64,000 nucleotides of DNA from assembly GCF_003259845.1 (NCBI RefSeq), contig NZ_QLMJ01000003.1, positions 496,001 through 560,000 of the forward strand. The letters run 5' to 3'. Source of the stretch: Actinoplanes lutulentus (lineage in GTDB: Bacteria > Actinomycetota > Actinomycetes > Mycobacteriales > Micromonosporaceae). Of the stretch, positions 1-10,455 are shown in pieces; the stretch's first letter is position 1; the number at the start of each line of letters is the position of its first letter. Position numbers and translations under genes: made by a program. The notes under the pieces were generated by a model. The model ran no database searches. It was not told the origin of the DNA and was given only the letters and a program-made list of their open reading frames with translations.

Positions 1-908
1 CACCGATCCAGCCACCCTCGCCTCGGCCCGCGGCATTCCGGTCGCCGACCGGGACGTCGCGAACCGCCTGCTCCTCGATGACCAGCGAGTCGCAGATCGC
101 CGGCTGGACGAACTGACGGCACGTCTTGACGACGACGGTGCGCTCAGGGCGTACCTCATCGGGGTTGATCTTGGGGGTGATGGTCGCGCTGTTGTCGCTC
201 TGGGTGACCCGGATCGGGCCTCGCACGTGCTGACTCACGTTCCCGGCATGACCAGCGATCTGGAGTCGCTCGGCAGTGAGCTGACCCGGGCGGGCCGGGT
301 CGCGCAGCGAGCCGCCGAGCTGGCGCCGGACCAGGCCACCAGTGCGGTGTTGTGGCTGGATTACGACGCGCCGGACTTCCTGCACGAGGCGTTCTCCGAC
401 CGGCAGGCCCGGGAAGGTGCGGCTGAGCTGCGCCGATTCCAGGAGGATCTGCGGGCCACGCATGACGGGGAGCCGGCGCATCAGACCGTGCTCGGCCACA
501 GTTACGGCTCGCTGGTGACCGGGTTGGCCGCTGCCGGGCCGCTCGCCGCCGATGACGTCGTGCTCGTCGGGTCGCCCGGGACCGGCGTGGACTCGGTGGA
601 CCGGTTCACCGTCCCGGCCGATCGGGTGTGGGCGTCGACGTCGCGGACCGACGTGATCCAGTACGCCTCGGTGTCGCCGAAAAGCCTGCTCCAGGACCTG
701 CCGATCGCGGCCGTGCTGCCCGGGACCGGCCCGATGCTGGCTTTCGGTACGCCCGAACGGGATCTCTGGTTCGGCCGGAACCCGAGCGATCCGGGCTTCG
801 GCGCCCAGGTCTTCGCCAGTCAGGAGGACGCCGGTCACCTCGGGTACTGGGATCCGGGCCGGCCCGCGCTCGACGCGCTGGCCCAGATCACCGTCGGTCA
901 AAAACCGA

Positions 909-922
<14 letters not shown>
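1..922 (+). CDS. DUF1023-type alpha/beta hydrolase, 5' truncated by the window edge
   Basis: An open frame enters from the left edge (first full codon at base 2) and ends with TGA at 920-922. The frame upstream of the GTG at 227 already reads AYLIGVDLGGDGRAVVALG, a typical lead-in of this actinobacterial family, so 227 is not the real start. The nucleophile elbow GHSYGS lies near base 500, followed by a DDVVLVGSPG strand. The C-terminal HLGYWDPGRPALDALAQI would carry the catalytic His. The substrate is unknown; many relatives are secreted or envelope hydrolases, but the N-terminus is outside the window. The gene converges on glmS and the two coding ends overlap by 14 bp. Confidence 0.85.
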
Positions 923-2792
<1,870 letters not shown>

Positions 2793-2826
2793 GACGGGCA
2801 GCGTAGCCGAACTTCGCTCAAACGTC

Positions 2827-2853
2827 ATGCTCGGGAAAGGCACTTTCGAGCAT
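2827..2853. promoter_or_regulatory. Dyad-symmetry element in the glmS / MmpS-like divergent region
   Basis: The arms atgctc (2827-2832) and gagcat (2848-2853), continued by gaaag (2835-2839) and ctttc (2843-2847) around a gca loop, give an 11-bp stem with a two-base bulge. It lies 35 bp upstream of the glmS start, between glmS and the divergent gene at 3006. It could be an operator or a leader hairpin; no regulator is identified. Confidence 0.35.
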
Positions 2854-3005
2854 CGTACGTGATCGGAACTATAGGCGACAGGCCCGTGTACTGCACAAGC
2901 GCGATTTGCCGGACGACAGGTGAACACCCCGTACGGGTGGGTGACACGCCAGGTGCGTCGCTGGCGTACCGTCGTTCACGGCAGCGCCTCACCGGGAGGG
3001 AACCC

Positions 3006-3830
3006 ATGAGCGATCCAAGCGAGCCGCGCCAACCGCCCCGGCCGCCGCAGTTCGCCCCGGGCATGGCGACGCCACCGGAGCCTCCTCCCTACGATCCGAC
3101 GTCCGCGTTCCCGCCGGTCGGATACGAGCAGGTCAACTACGCGCCGCCGGGATACACCCCGGAGCCGGGTTACGCGCCTGACTACACCCAGGGCGGCTAT
3201 CCGCCGCCTCCGCACCCGCCTTACGGCGAGCCCATGCCTGGGTACGGTCCGCCGCCCCCGCCCCGGAAGAGCAAGGCGCCGCTGATCGCGCTGGTCGTGG
3301 CCATCTCGCTGCTGCTCTGCGGCGGCGTGGTGACCTCCGGTGTGCTGATCGTGCGCAGTGTCACGGACAAGGCGAAAGAGGTCGTCGAGCCGATCGCCAA
3401 TCCGACACTGCCCGAAGTGCCGGACCTTGGTTTGCCGACCGATGTGCCGGACCTTGGTTTGCCGACCGATCTGCCGACCGTCCTCCCCACCGGTCTGCCG
3501 GGCCTGCCCACCGATCTGCCCGACCTCCCGGGCGTCGATGAGAACAAGGAGATCTCGGTCGTCTACGAGATCACCGGTGACGGGCCGGCCGAGGTCCTCT
3601 ACACCGAGCAGCTCGGCACCGCGCCCAAGGTGGTGAGCGGCGTGAAACTGCCGTGGAAGGTCTCCACCACGATGAAAGGTGTGGCCCTGATCTCGGTCTC
3701 CGCGCAGCGGACCGACGGCACCGAGGGCGACATCACCTGCCGGGCCACCGTGGACGGCAAGGAGGTCGCGAAACAGACCGGCTCCGGGCCGTACGCGACG
3801 ACGACCTGCAACCAGCTCGTTTTCGACTAA
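3006..3830 (+). CDS. MmpS-like membrane-anchored protein with proline-rich N-terminus
   Basis: The 274-aa protein starts at ATG 3006 behind gggaggg. Residues 1-88 are a Pro/Tyr-rich cytoplasmic tail, RKSK precedes one membrane helix (about 92-116), and a Leu-Pro-Thr-Asp repeat linker (135-175) leads to an outer domain (about 183-272). That domain contains VVYEITGDGPAEVLYTE, PWKVSTTM, TCRATVDGKEV and a closing GPYATTTC, resembling the periplasmic fold of mycobacterial MmpS proteins; the two Cys could form a disulphide. No MmpL transporter is nearby, so a transport role cannot be claimed. It is divergent from glmS and followed after 6 bp by the aminotransferase, with which it is probably co-transcribed. 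Confidence 0.75.
   Translation: MSDPSEPRQPPRPPQFAPGMATPPEPPPYDPTSAFPPVGYEQVNYAPPGYTPEPGYAPDYTQGGYPPPPHPPYGEPMPGYGPPPPPRKSKAPLIALVVAISLLLCGGVVTSGVLIVRSVTDKAKEVVEPIANPTLPEVPDLGLPTDVPDLGLPTDLPTVLPTGLPGLPTDLPDLPGVDENKEISVVYEITGDGPAEVLYTEQLGTAPKVVSGVKLPWKVSTTMKGVALISVSAQRTDGTEGDITCRATVDGKEVAKQTGSGPYATTTCNQLVFD
3417..3470 (+). repeat. 27-bp perfect tandem duplication inside the MmpS-like gene
   Basis: Two identical 27-bp units (3417-3443 and 3444-3470) encode VPDLGLPTD twice in the linker between the membrane helix and the outer domain. The unit is a multiple of three, so linker length can change without a frameshift. Confidence 0.9.
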
Positions 3831-3836
3831 GGGGTC

Positions 3837-5009
3837 GTGTTGCCCGCTTCTGATCCACTGGTCGAGCGGATGCGCCCGTTCGGCACGACCATCTTCAGTG
3901 AGATGTCCGCGCTCGCCGCGCGTACCGGGGCGGTCAACCTCGGGCAGGGCTTCCCGGACACCGACGGGCCGGCCGAGATGCTCGCGGCGGCCGCCGAGGC
4001 GCTCGCCGGCGGGGCTAACCAATACCCGCCGCTGCCCGGCATCCCGGTGCTGCGGCACGCCATCACCGCGCACGAGCAGCGGTTCTGGGGGCTCACCCGG
4101 GATCCGGACTCCGAGGTCGTCGTGACGGCCGGTGCCACCGAGGCGATCGCCGCTGCCATCCTGGCGCTCTGTGAGCCCGGCGACGAGGTGGTCTGCTTCG
4201 AGCCGTACTACGACTCGTACGCCGCCTCGATCACCCTGGCCGGTGCGATCCGGCGGCCGGTGACGCTGCGGCCCGGCCCTTCAGGGCGGTACGAGTTCGA
4301 CGAGGCGGAGCTGCGGGCGGCTTTCGGTGGGCGTACCCGTCTGGTGCTGCTCAACACCCCGCACAACCCGACCGGCAAGGTCTTCACCCGCGCCGAGCTG
4401 GACCTGATCGCCGAGCTCTGCCGGGAGCACGACACCTACGCCGTCACCGACGAGGTGTACGAGCACCTGGTCTTCGAGAGCGAACACGTGCCGCTGGCGA
4501 GCCTGCCCGGGATGCGGGAGCGCACCCTGCGGATCTCCTCGGCCGGCAAGACGTTCTCCTGCACCGGCTGGAAAGTCGGCTGGGCGACCGGCCCGGCGCC
4601 ACTGGTCTCGGCGGTGCAGCGGGTCAAGCAGTTCCTGACGTTCGTCAACGCGGGACCGCTGCAGCCCGCCGTTGCGGTCGCGCTGGGCCTGCCGGACGCG
4701 TACTTCACCGGGTTCACCGCGGGTCTGCGGGAGCGCCGGGACCGTCTGGTCTCCGGGCTCACCGACGCCGGCCTGGCCGTCCTGCCCTCGGAGGGCACAT
4801 ATTTCGTGACGGCCGACATCCGGCCGCTGGGTGGCACCGACGGCATCGAGTTCTGCCGGGAACTGCCGGACCGGTGCGGTGTGGTCGCCGTGCCGACCCA
4901 GGTCTTCTACGACCATCAGGACGCCGGCCGGCATCTGATCCGGTTCGCGTTCTGCAAGCGGCTCGACGTGATCGACGAGGCCGTCAGCCGCCTCAAGAAG
5001 CTGACATGA
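3837..5009 (+). CDS. PLP-dependent aminotransferase, class I/II (DapC / YbdL-like)
   Basis: A fold-type I aminotransferase of 390 aa. Visible landmarks are NLGQGFPDTDGP near the N-terminus, TAGATEAIAAAI at the phosphate-binding region, NTPHNPTGKVF, AVTDEVYEHLVF (PLP-pyridine Asp and Tyr) and the Schiff-base Lys238 in SSAGKTFSCTGWKVGW. Actinobacterial relatives are annotated as N-succinyldiaminopimelate, kynurenine or methionine aminotransferases, and the substrate cannot be settled here. The GTG at 3837 is the first start, 6 bp after the preceding gene, with a TTG as the second codon as the alternative. It ends in a bidirectional terminator shared with glmM. Confidence 0.9.
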   Translation: MLPASDPLVERMRPFGTTIFSEMSALAARTGAVNLGQGFPDTDGPAEMLAAAAEALAGGANQYPPLPGIPVLRHAITAHEQRFWGLTRDPDSEVVVTAGATEAIAAAILALCEPGDEVVCFEPYYDSYAASITLAGAIRRPVTLRPGPSGRYEFDEAELRAAFGGRTRLVLLNTPHNPTGKVFTRAELDLIAELCREHDTYAVTDEVYEHLVFESEHVPLASLPGMRERTLRISSAGKTFSCTGWKVGWATGPAPLVSAVQRVKQFLTFVNAGPLQPAVAVALGLPDAYFTGFTAGLRERRDRLVSGLTDAGLAVLPSEGTYFVTADIRPLGGTDGIEFCRELPDRCGVVAVPTQVFYDHQDAGRHLIRFAFCKRLDVIDEAVSRLKKLT

Positions 5010-5036
5010 AAAGGGCCGGCTGGCAGCCGGCCCTTT
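5010..5036. terminator. Bidirectional terminator between the aminotransferase gene and glmM
   Basis: A perfect 12-bp stem (5010-5021 with 5025-5036) closes a 3-nt loop; A-runs and T-runs form the stem base. It begins at the last base of the aminotransferase stop codon and sits 14 bp from the glmM stop, so it serves both converging genes. Confidence 0.85.
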
Positions 5037-5049
5037 CAACGATCGAATA

Positions 5050-6402
5050 TCAGGCCGGGCTGGCGGCCCTTACCTCTTCGGCGATCCGCTCGGCGACAGT
5101 GCGCGCCTTCTCCTCGGTGGCGGCCTCGACCATCACCCGGACCAGCGGCTCGGTGCCCGACGGGCGCAGCAGCACCCGGCCGGTCTCGCCCAGCTCGTTC
5201 TCCGCGAGGGCGACCGCGGCCTGCACGGTCGGCGCGGCAGCGCCGGCTTCCCGGTCACCGACCTTCACGTTGATCAGCACCTGGGGCAGCGTGTGCACCA
5301 CGGAGGCCAGGTCGGCGAGCGACTTGCCGCTCGACGCCACCTGAGCCATCAGGTGCAGGCCGGTCAGCACGCCGTCGCCGGTCGTGGCGAAGGCCGGCAT
5401 GACGATGTGCCCGCTCTGCTCGCCGCCGAGCGCGAGGCCGCCGCTCTGCAGCTCCTCCAGGACGTACCGGTCGCCGACCTTCGTCTCGATCAGCTTGATC
5501 CCGGACTGCTTCATCGCGATCCGCAGGCCGAGGTTGCTCATCACGGTGGCGACCAGGGTGTCGTCGGTGAGAGTGCCGGCGTCGCGCATGGCCAGCGCCA
5601 GAATCGCCATGATCTGGTCGCCGTCGACGACGTCACCGGCCGCGGTGACCGCGAGGCACCGGTCGGCGTCGCCGTCGTGGGCCAGACCCAGGTCGGCGCC
5701 CTCACGCAGCACGGCTTCGCGCACCTTGTCGAGGTGCGTCGAACCGCACTCCTCGTTGATGTTGAGACCGTCCGGCTCGGCGTGGATCGCGATGACCTCC
5801 GCACCGGCCTCCCGGTACGCGACCGGCGCCACGTCGCTCGCCGCACCGTTGGCGCAGTCCACGACGACCTTGATCCCGGCCAGCGGGTGCGGAGCCGACT
5901 CGACCAGGTGCCGGATGTAGTGCTCGGCGCCGTCGAGAAGGTCGTGCACCCGGCCGATCGCAGCGCCGGTGGGGCGCCCGACCAGTCCGTGGCCGTCCGC
6001 GACGGCCTGCTCGATCCGCTCCTCCAGCTCGTCCGGCAGCTTGGCGCCGCCGGCGGCGAAGAGCTTGATCCCGTTGTCCGGCATGGGGTTGTGCGACGCG
6101 GAGAGCATCACTCCGAGATCGGCATTCGTCTGCCCCACCAGGTACGCCACCGCCGGCGTGGGTAGCACGCCGACCCGTACCACGTTGGCCCCGGCACTGG
6201 TCAGGCCGGCCACGACGGCCGCCTCCAGCATTTCTCCGCTGGCCCGGGGGTCGCGCCCCACTATGGCAAGCGGCTGGTGGCTGCTGTCAGCCTCGACCAG
6301 AACCCGCGCGGCCGCGACAGCGACAGAGAGCGCGAGCTCGGGGGTGAGCAGATCGCCGTTCGCGAGACCGCGAACGCCGTCGGTGCCGAAGAGTCGCCCC
6401 AT
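5050..6402 (-). CDS. glmM: phosphoglucosamine mutase
   Basis: This enzyme interconverts glucosamine-6-phosphate and glucosamine-1-phosphate, the step after GlmS. The 450-aa protein starts at [12 protein letters not shown]; the ATG at 6402 has AAAGGAAG upstream, and the 10-codon extension to 6432 is rejected. The phospho-serine loop [14 protein letters not shown] places the active-site Ser at residue 103. The Mg-binding loop is HDGDADR, the sugar-binding loop GGEQSGH and the phosphate-binding loop [12 protein letters not shown]. It follows rpsI by about 165 bp, an arrangement common in actinobacteria (rplM-rpsI-glmM), and may be partly co-transcribed with it. Confidence 0.97.
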   Translation of the reverse strand: MGRLFGTDGVRGLANGDLLTPELALSVAVAAARVLVEADSSHQPLAIVGRDPRASGEMLEAAVVAGLTSAGANVVRVGVLPTPAVAYLVGQTNADLGVMLSASHNPMPDNGIKLFAAGGAKLPDELEERIEQAVADGHGLVGRPTGAAIGRVHDLLDGAEHYIRHLVESAPHPLAGIKVVVDCANGAASDVAPVAYREAGAEVIAIHAEPDGLNINEECGSTHLDKVREAVLREGADLGLAHDGDADRCLAVTAAGDVVDGDQIMAILALAMRDAGTLTDDTLVATVMSNLGLRIAMKQSGIKLIETKVGDRYVLEELQSGGLALGGEQSGHIVMPAFATTGDGVLTGLHLMAQVASSGKSLADLASVVHTLPQVLINVKVGDREAGAAAPTVQAAVALAENELGETGRVLLRPSGTEPLVRVMVEAATEEKARTVAERIAEEVRAASPA

Positions 6403-6567
6403 GGCGGCTTCCTTTCGCCGGTGACACGTCAAACAAGACTGCCTCAGGGCGCGCCTGTTTCCGAGTACCGGAACGGCTGGTTGGGGAGGGAGGAAAAACA
6501 GCGACGGCCGAGCACGCCCCTCGTGAACAGGGGTGCGCTCGACCGTCGGTCAGAAGCGGCGCAAAAA

Positions 6568-7095
6568 TCAGCGCTTCGAGTACTGCGGAGCCTTACGGGC
6601 CTTCTTGAGACCGTACTTCTTGCTCTCCTTGACCCGGGCGTCACGGGTCAGGAAGCCGGCCTTCTTCAGGGCCGGGCGGTCGTCCGGGTCGCTCGTGATG
6701 AGCGCACGGGCGATGGCGAGGCGCAGCGCACCGGCTTGGCCGGTGATGCCGCCGCCACGCAGGTTCGCGATGACGTCGAACTGCTCGGCGCGCTCGGTGG
6801 TGACGAACGGCTCACGGATGAGCTGCTGGTTCACCTTGCTCGGGAAGTAGTCCGCGAGCTCGCGACCGTTGCAGGTGATCTTGCCGGTGCCGGGCACGAG
6901 ACGCACCCGGACGATGGCCTCCTTGCGGCGGCCAACGGTCTGGATCGGGCGGTCACCCGGACGCGGGGCGCGAACCGGAGCCGGAGCCGGCGTCTCGACG
7001 ACGACAGCCGTCTCGGCGGCGGGCTCTTCGACGGCCTCAACGGTCTCGACGGTCTCGACGACCTCGGTGACCTCGGGCTCGATGTTGTCGGACAC
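6568..7095 (-). CDS. rpsI: 30S ribosomal protein S9
   Basis: The C-terminal 125 residues are canonical S9 ([27 protein letters not shown] and the tail ending SKR, which reaches the P-site tRNA). They follow an acidic, Val/Glu/Pro-rich N-terminal extension of about 50 residues, which is usual in actinobacteria. I chose GTG 7095 (175 aa) because GAGAAGG lies upstream. An earlier in-frame GTG at 7122 overlaps the rplM stop as GTGA but lacks a Shine-Dalgarno, and would give 184 aa. It is co-transcribed with rplM. Confidence 0.93.
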   Translation of the reverse strand: MSDNIEPEVTEVVETVETVEAVEEPAAETAVVVETPAPAPVRAPRPGDRPIQTVGRRKEAIVRVRLVPGTGKITCNGRELADYFPSKVNQQLIREPFVTTERAEQFDVIANLRGGGITGQAGALRLAIARALITSDPDDRPALKKAGFLTRDARVKESKKYGLKKARKAPQYSKR

Positions 7096-7118
7096 GTTGT
7101 TGCTACCTTCTCCCGCGC

Positions 7119-7562
7119 TCACTGCGCGATCTGCTTGATCTCGAACGGCTGCGGCTGCTGGGCGGCGTGCGGGTGCTCGGCACCCGGGTACACCTTCAGC
7201 TTCTTGATGATCTGCCGCGCCAGCTTGTTGTGCGGGAGCATGCCCTTGACGGCCAGCTCGATCGCGCGCTCGGGGCGCTTCGACAGAAGCTCCTCGTAGC
7301 TGACCTGCTTGAGGCCACCCGGGTAACCGGAGTGCCGGTAGGCGATCTTGGTCTGACGCTTGTTACCGGTCAGAGCGACCTTGCCAGCGTTGATGATCAC
7401 CACGAAGTCGCCGGTGTCAACGTGCGGGGCGAACGTCGGCTTGTGCTTGCCGCGCAGAAGGGTCGCGGTGTGGGTGGCGAGCCGGCCCAGAACGACGTCG
7501 GAAGCGTCGATAATGTGCCACTGACGCTCGATCTCACCCGGCTTCGGGCTGTACGTACGCAC
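7119..7562 (-). CDS. rplM: 50S ribosomal protein L13
   Basis: The 147-aa protein contains [51 protein letters not shown] and the family signature around [22 protein letters not shown]. It is an early 23S-binding assembly protein. The start is GTG 7562 with AAGGTAA upstream. It is first in the rplM-rpsI unit, driven by the promoter at 7674-7703, which implies a leader of about 100 nt. Confidence 0.97.
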   Translation of the reverse strand: MRTYSPKPGEIERQWHIIDASDVVLGRLATHTATLLRGKHKPTFAPHVDTGDFVVIINAGKVALTGNKRQTKIAYRHSGYPGGLKQVSYEELLSKRPERAIELAVKGMLPHNKLARQIIKKLKVYPGAEHPHAAQQPQPFEIKQIAQ

Positions 7563-7673
7563 AGAATTACCTTGTCTCGTCGTCGGTCTGGGGGCGCGCG
7601 CTGGTCGCGTCGAACACGATCGTCAAGCGTCCCCGCATAGGGACCACTCGCAGCTGTCGCACAACAGCAGGCA

Positions 7674-7703
7674 ACAATACCCGCCCGCGCAGCGCGTGGT
7701 CAA
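7674..7703 (-). promoter_or_regulatory. rplM-rpsI promoter, housekeeping sigma type
   Basis: On the minus strand TTGACC (7703-7698) is separated by 18 bp from TATTGT (7679-7674), a good match to the TTGACA / TAnnnT pattern of the major actinobacterial sigma factor. It lies 112-141 bp upstream of the rplM start codon. Confidence 0.65.
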
Positions 7704-8195
7704 AACAGCCAGTGTTTAGGGCACTGACCGTCCGGCGAGCGTTCTGGTTGCAAACACTCAGCCCTAGCGGAACCCCAAACATGACCAGCATACTCCGCGC
7801 TACGGACACGCCCGAAGCGGGTGGAGCAACCCGAGTCTGCCTGACTTAGCAGGCTTGAAACAAATGGGACGCTCTTCCGAAATTCGCCCCCGGCACTCTT
7901 CGGTCATGGCCAACGGTGCGGTTCTCCCAACGATGCGGTTCGGGATTCGCCGAAGCCGCCTCCGGGGGCGCACCATGGAAAGACCATCGTCAGGGTTGAG
8001 GACGGACCTGACGATGTCCGCCGGACCGGCTCGCCGGTTCGGCGAGGAGGAGTCGCGGCGTGCCCCGGACGGAGGTACGGCGAAGAACGCAGGCGTGACG
8101 TGGGAGCGGGTCGACGCTGAGGACGGCGGGCTTCGAGCGTGCCCTTCGGTGGACCGTTCGGCCACGCCGCGACTTCTCGCCTCGGGACTGAGTTC

Positions 8196-8291
8196 TCTCA
8201 AGCCAGGTCTTCTCAAGCCAGGTCTTCTCAAGCCAGGTCTTCTCAAGCCAGGTCTTCCCCAGCCAGGAACAGGTCTTCTCAAACCGGGTCT
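8196..8291 (+). repeat. 15-bp tandem repeats directly before the hemD-like start codon
   Basis: The unit tctcaagccaggtct occurs four times without change (8196-8255). A degenerate copy follows (8256-8270), then a six-base spacer and a sixth copy with two changes (8277-8291), ending three bases before the ATG. The 15-bp period keeps every frame open. The region replaces a normal Shine-Dalgarno, so the repeats either form the translation start region or encode an SSQAR-repeat N-terminal extension from GTG 8139. Confidence 0.9.
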
Positions 8292-8294
8292 GGG

Positions 8295-9440
8295 ATGACG
8301 GATCGGACCCCGGGCTCTCGCCGGGCGGTGCTGACCGCTGCCGCGCTCGCTGAGCCGGCCGCGGCCCTCTCCGGTTATACGATCGGGGTCACCGCCGACG
8401 GGCGTAAGGACGAGCTCGCCACCCTGCTCGAAGCACGTGGCGCCCGCGTGGTGCTGGCGCCGGCGTTGCGCATAGTGCCCATCGCCGACGACGCCGAGCT
8501 GCGCGCGGCCACCCGGGCCTGCCTCGACACACCACCCGACATCGTGCTGGTCAACACCGGCATCGGCATGCGCGGCTGGCTCGAAGCCGCCGAGAGCTGG
8601 GGCCTGGCCGAGCCGCTGCGCTCGGTGCTCTCCCGGTCGTACCTGGTGGCTCGCGGACCCAAGGCCCGCGCCGCGGTCCGCGCCGCCGGCCTGCACGATC
8701 AGTGGACCCCGGACGGCGAGGGGTACGAAGAAGTCGTCGACCACCTGACCACCAGAGGCGTGGCCGGTCTCACCGTGGCACTGCAGCTGCACGGGGAGAG
8801 CCAGCCCGAATACACCGACGCCCTGCAGCGCGCCGGCGCCCGGGTCATCGAGGTACCGGTCTACCGCTGGGCGCCGCCGATCGACCCCGCACCACTGCAC
8901 CGGCTGGTCGACCTGATCCTCGGCAGGCTGGTGGACGCCGTGACGTTCACTTCGGCCGCCGCCGTCCAGGCCGTGCTCCGCGCCGCCGGCACGGGCACCG
9001 ACACGGTCCTCGACTCGCTCCGCGGCGACGTCCTAGCCGCCTGCGTGGGCCCGGTCACCGCGGCCCCGCTGCGCCGGCAGGGCATCCCGGTTGTCACACC
9101 CGGCCGGGCCCGGCTCAGTGCCATGGTCCGCACCATCGTCGACGAGCTGCCCAAACGTGCCGTCTCCCTGGAGGTGGCCGGGCACTCCCTGACCCTGCGA
9201 GGCCACGCGGCAATCGTCGACGGTGAGCTTCGACCACTGGCCCCGGCCCCGATGGCCGTACTGCGAGAACTCGCCGTCTCACCCGGACGAGTACTCTCCC
9301 GCGCTTCGCTGCTGCAGGCCCTCCCCCGCGGCGCCGACGAACACGCGGTCGAGATGGCCGTGGCCCGCCTGAGAGCCGGCCTGGCAGTCCCAGGCGTAAT
9401 CCAAACAGTGGTAAAACGCGGCTACCGCATCCCCGCCTAG
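8295..9440 (+). CDS. Uroporphyrinogen-III synthase fused to a winged-helix DNA-binding domain
   Basis: The 381-aa protein has two parts. Residues 27-262 are HemD-like: YTIGVTADGRKDELATLLEARGA opens the fold, and VLVNTGIGMRGW and AVTFTSAAAVQAVL are cofactor-pocket-like segments. Residues 285-381 are an OmpR/PhoB-type winged helix (RPLAPAPMAVLRELAVSPGRVLSR, then VEMAVARLRAGL and VVKRGYRIPA). Similar fusions occur in mycobacteria and other actinobacteria, where a regulatory role in nitrite assimilation has been discussed. No nir or heme gene is adjacent, so target and catalytic activity are open. ATG 8295 is the best domain-based start; an in-frame extension back to GTG 8139 is possible. Confidence 0.85.
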   Translation: MTDRTPGSRRAVLTAAALAEPAAALSGYTIGVTADGRKDELATLLEARGARVVLAPALRIVPIADDAELRAATRACLDTPPDIVLVNTGIGMRGWLEAAESWGLAEPLRSVLSRSYLVARGPKARAAVRAAGLHDQWTPDGEGYEEVVDHLTTRGVAGLTVALQLHGESQPEYTDALQRAGARVIEVPVYRWAPPIDPAPLHRLVDLILGRLVDAVTFTSAAAVQAVLRAAGTGTDTVLDSLRGDVLAACVGPVTAAPLRRQGIPVVTPGRARLSAMVRTIVDELPKRAVSLEVAGHSLTLRGHAAIVDGELRPLAPAPMAVLRELAVSPGRVLSRASLLQALPRGADEHAVEMAVARLRAGLAVPGVIQTVVKRGYRIPA

Positions 9441-9733
9441 CCGTACCCATACCCACACCACCGCCACCCAGCCCCAAGCCCACCGCCGCCCAGCCACCAC
9501 AACCGCCGGGCGCCACCACGCACCCCCGCTACTTCCGCCGCGCGCCGCCGCTACTACCACTGCGGGACGCCACCGCGCCGCCGCTACTTCCACCGCGCCG
9601 CCGCTACTTCCACCGCGCGGCCGCCACCACCGCGCGGCCGCCGCTCACCGGGGATGCCGCTCACCGGGGGATGCGAGACGTGTCGACCTGTGGTCAGGCG
9701 TGTCCTCTCGCCGCAGGCCCTGTAGCCGCGGGT

Positions 9734-9787
9734 GAGCCGTAGCTCAGATAGGTCATCGGGGCTGATGACCTATCTGAGCTACGGCTC
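9734..9787. repeat. Perfect 24-bp inverted repeat (hairpin) with 6-nt spacer
   Basis: The left arm 9734-9757 is exactly complementary to the right arm 9764-9787; the spacer 9758-9763 is ggggct. The arm begins gagccgtagctcagatagg, which superficially resembles a tRNA 5' half. Two imperfect relatives lie at 10249-10307 and 10315-10367, so this is a dispersed hairpin family. Confidence 0.95.
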
Positions 9788-9870
9788 GTGTCCATAAGCC
9801 GGCTCGGTTCAGCGAGCCGGGTCCGGGCTGCTTGGCGGAGCGTCACCCCGTGAACACTCCCGCCCGGTGT

Positions 9871-10152
9871 GTGTCGAGTTGAGGCGCGTATCGAACCCAA
9901 AATCAACACAGGGCAGGTGATCCGCGGGGTGCGTGTCGAGTTTGGGGGCGTAGCGAACCTGAAGTCGACACGCTGGTCGGGGTCGGGCGCATTCTGGGCA
10001 AACCCCGCCGATGCTTCGGCTGGAACTTGCCAAGATTTGCGGCGGGCTGGGGTTCGAAGCGACACCAGCCTCCCGTGGGCCTGGGTGCGCTGGGCGCCAG
10101 CCTGTCCGGCTGGCTGGCTGTGGCGTCAAACTGCCCGTGACGCAGCACTGAC
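9871..10152. repeat. Repeat module A: two 39-bp imperfect palindromes plus tail
   Basis: Two 39-bp units (9871-9909 and 9933-9971) begin gtgtcgagtt and end tcaacac or tcgacac, with a 23-bp spacer. A tail runs to about 10152 (gcattctgggcaaaccccgc, then cggctggaacttgccaag, then caaactgcccgtgacgcagc). The module recurs 647 bp downstream. Confidence 0.9.
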
Positions 10153-10248
10153 CCTGCTGGTCGATTGAGGTAGCCGTCTACCCGGGGATGCGTGACGTCG
10201 AATCGTGGTCGAGTGTGTTCTGCCGCCGGAGATCTCATCGTCGCGGGG

Positions 10249-10307
10249 GCGAGCCGTAGCTCAGACACCTCATGAGGGCGCGATGACCTATCTGGCCTAC
10301 GGCTCGC
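10249..10307. repeat. Imperfect hairpin, second member of the 9734 family
   Basis: The outer arms gcgagccgtag (10249-10259) and ctacggctcgc (10297-10307) pair. The inner left arm has changed (agacacctcatga), while the right arm keeps cgatgacctatct. Confidence 0.8.
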
Positions 10308-10314
10308 ACCCACC

Positions 10315-10367
10315 AGCCGTAGCTCAGACACCTCATGACAGCCCGATGACCTATCTGAGCTACGGCT
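10315..10367. repeat. Imperfect hairpin, third member of the 9734 family
   Basis: The left arm agccgtagctcag (10315-10327) pairs with ctgagctacggct (10355-10367). The inner bases of the left arm carry the same agacacctcatga variant as the copy at 10249. Confidence 0.8.
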
Positions 10368-10455
10368 CGCCCCAGCGGCCGGCTCACGCCGACGGCCGGG
10401 TTCGGTCCGTGCAGCGGGGCCGACGGCAACATGCCGCGGGCACCCCACCCGGTGC

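Larger units (their letters stand above)
7563..8294. other. Intergenic region between rplM and the hemD-like gene
   Basis: About 730 bp hold the rplM promoter and leader and, at the right end, the 15-bp tandem repeats before the HemD-like gene. Open frames on both strands (for example 7855-8298 + and 7567-7809 -) have no recognisable protein features and look like high-GC noise. No other gene is seen. Confidence 0.6.

Noticed and set aside
2793..3005. glmS ribozyme
   Set aside because: That ribozyme is known from Firmicutes; only a small dyad is seen here and no conserved core was recognised.
7855..8298. 147-aa plus-strand frame with LLKPG repeats
   Set aside because: The repeats are the 15-bp DNA repeats read in another frame, and there is no Shine-Dalgarno or domain.
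9734..9787. tRNA-like 5' half (gccgtagctcagatagg)
   Set aside because: The segment is one arm of a perfect hairpin and has no anticodon arm, T-loop or acceptor pairing; it is a palindromic repeat.
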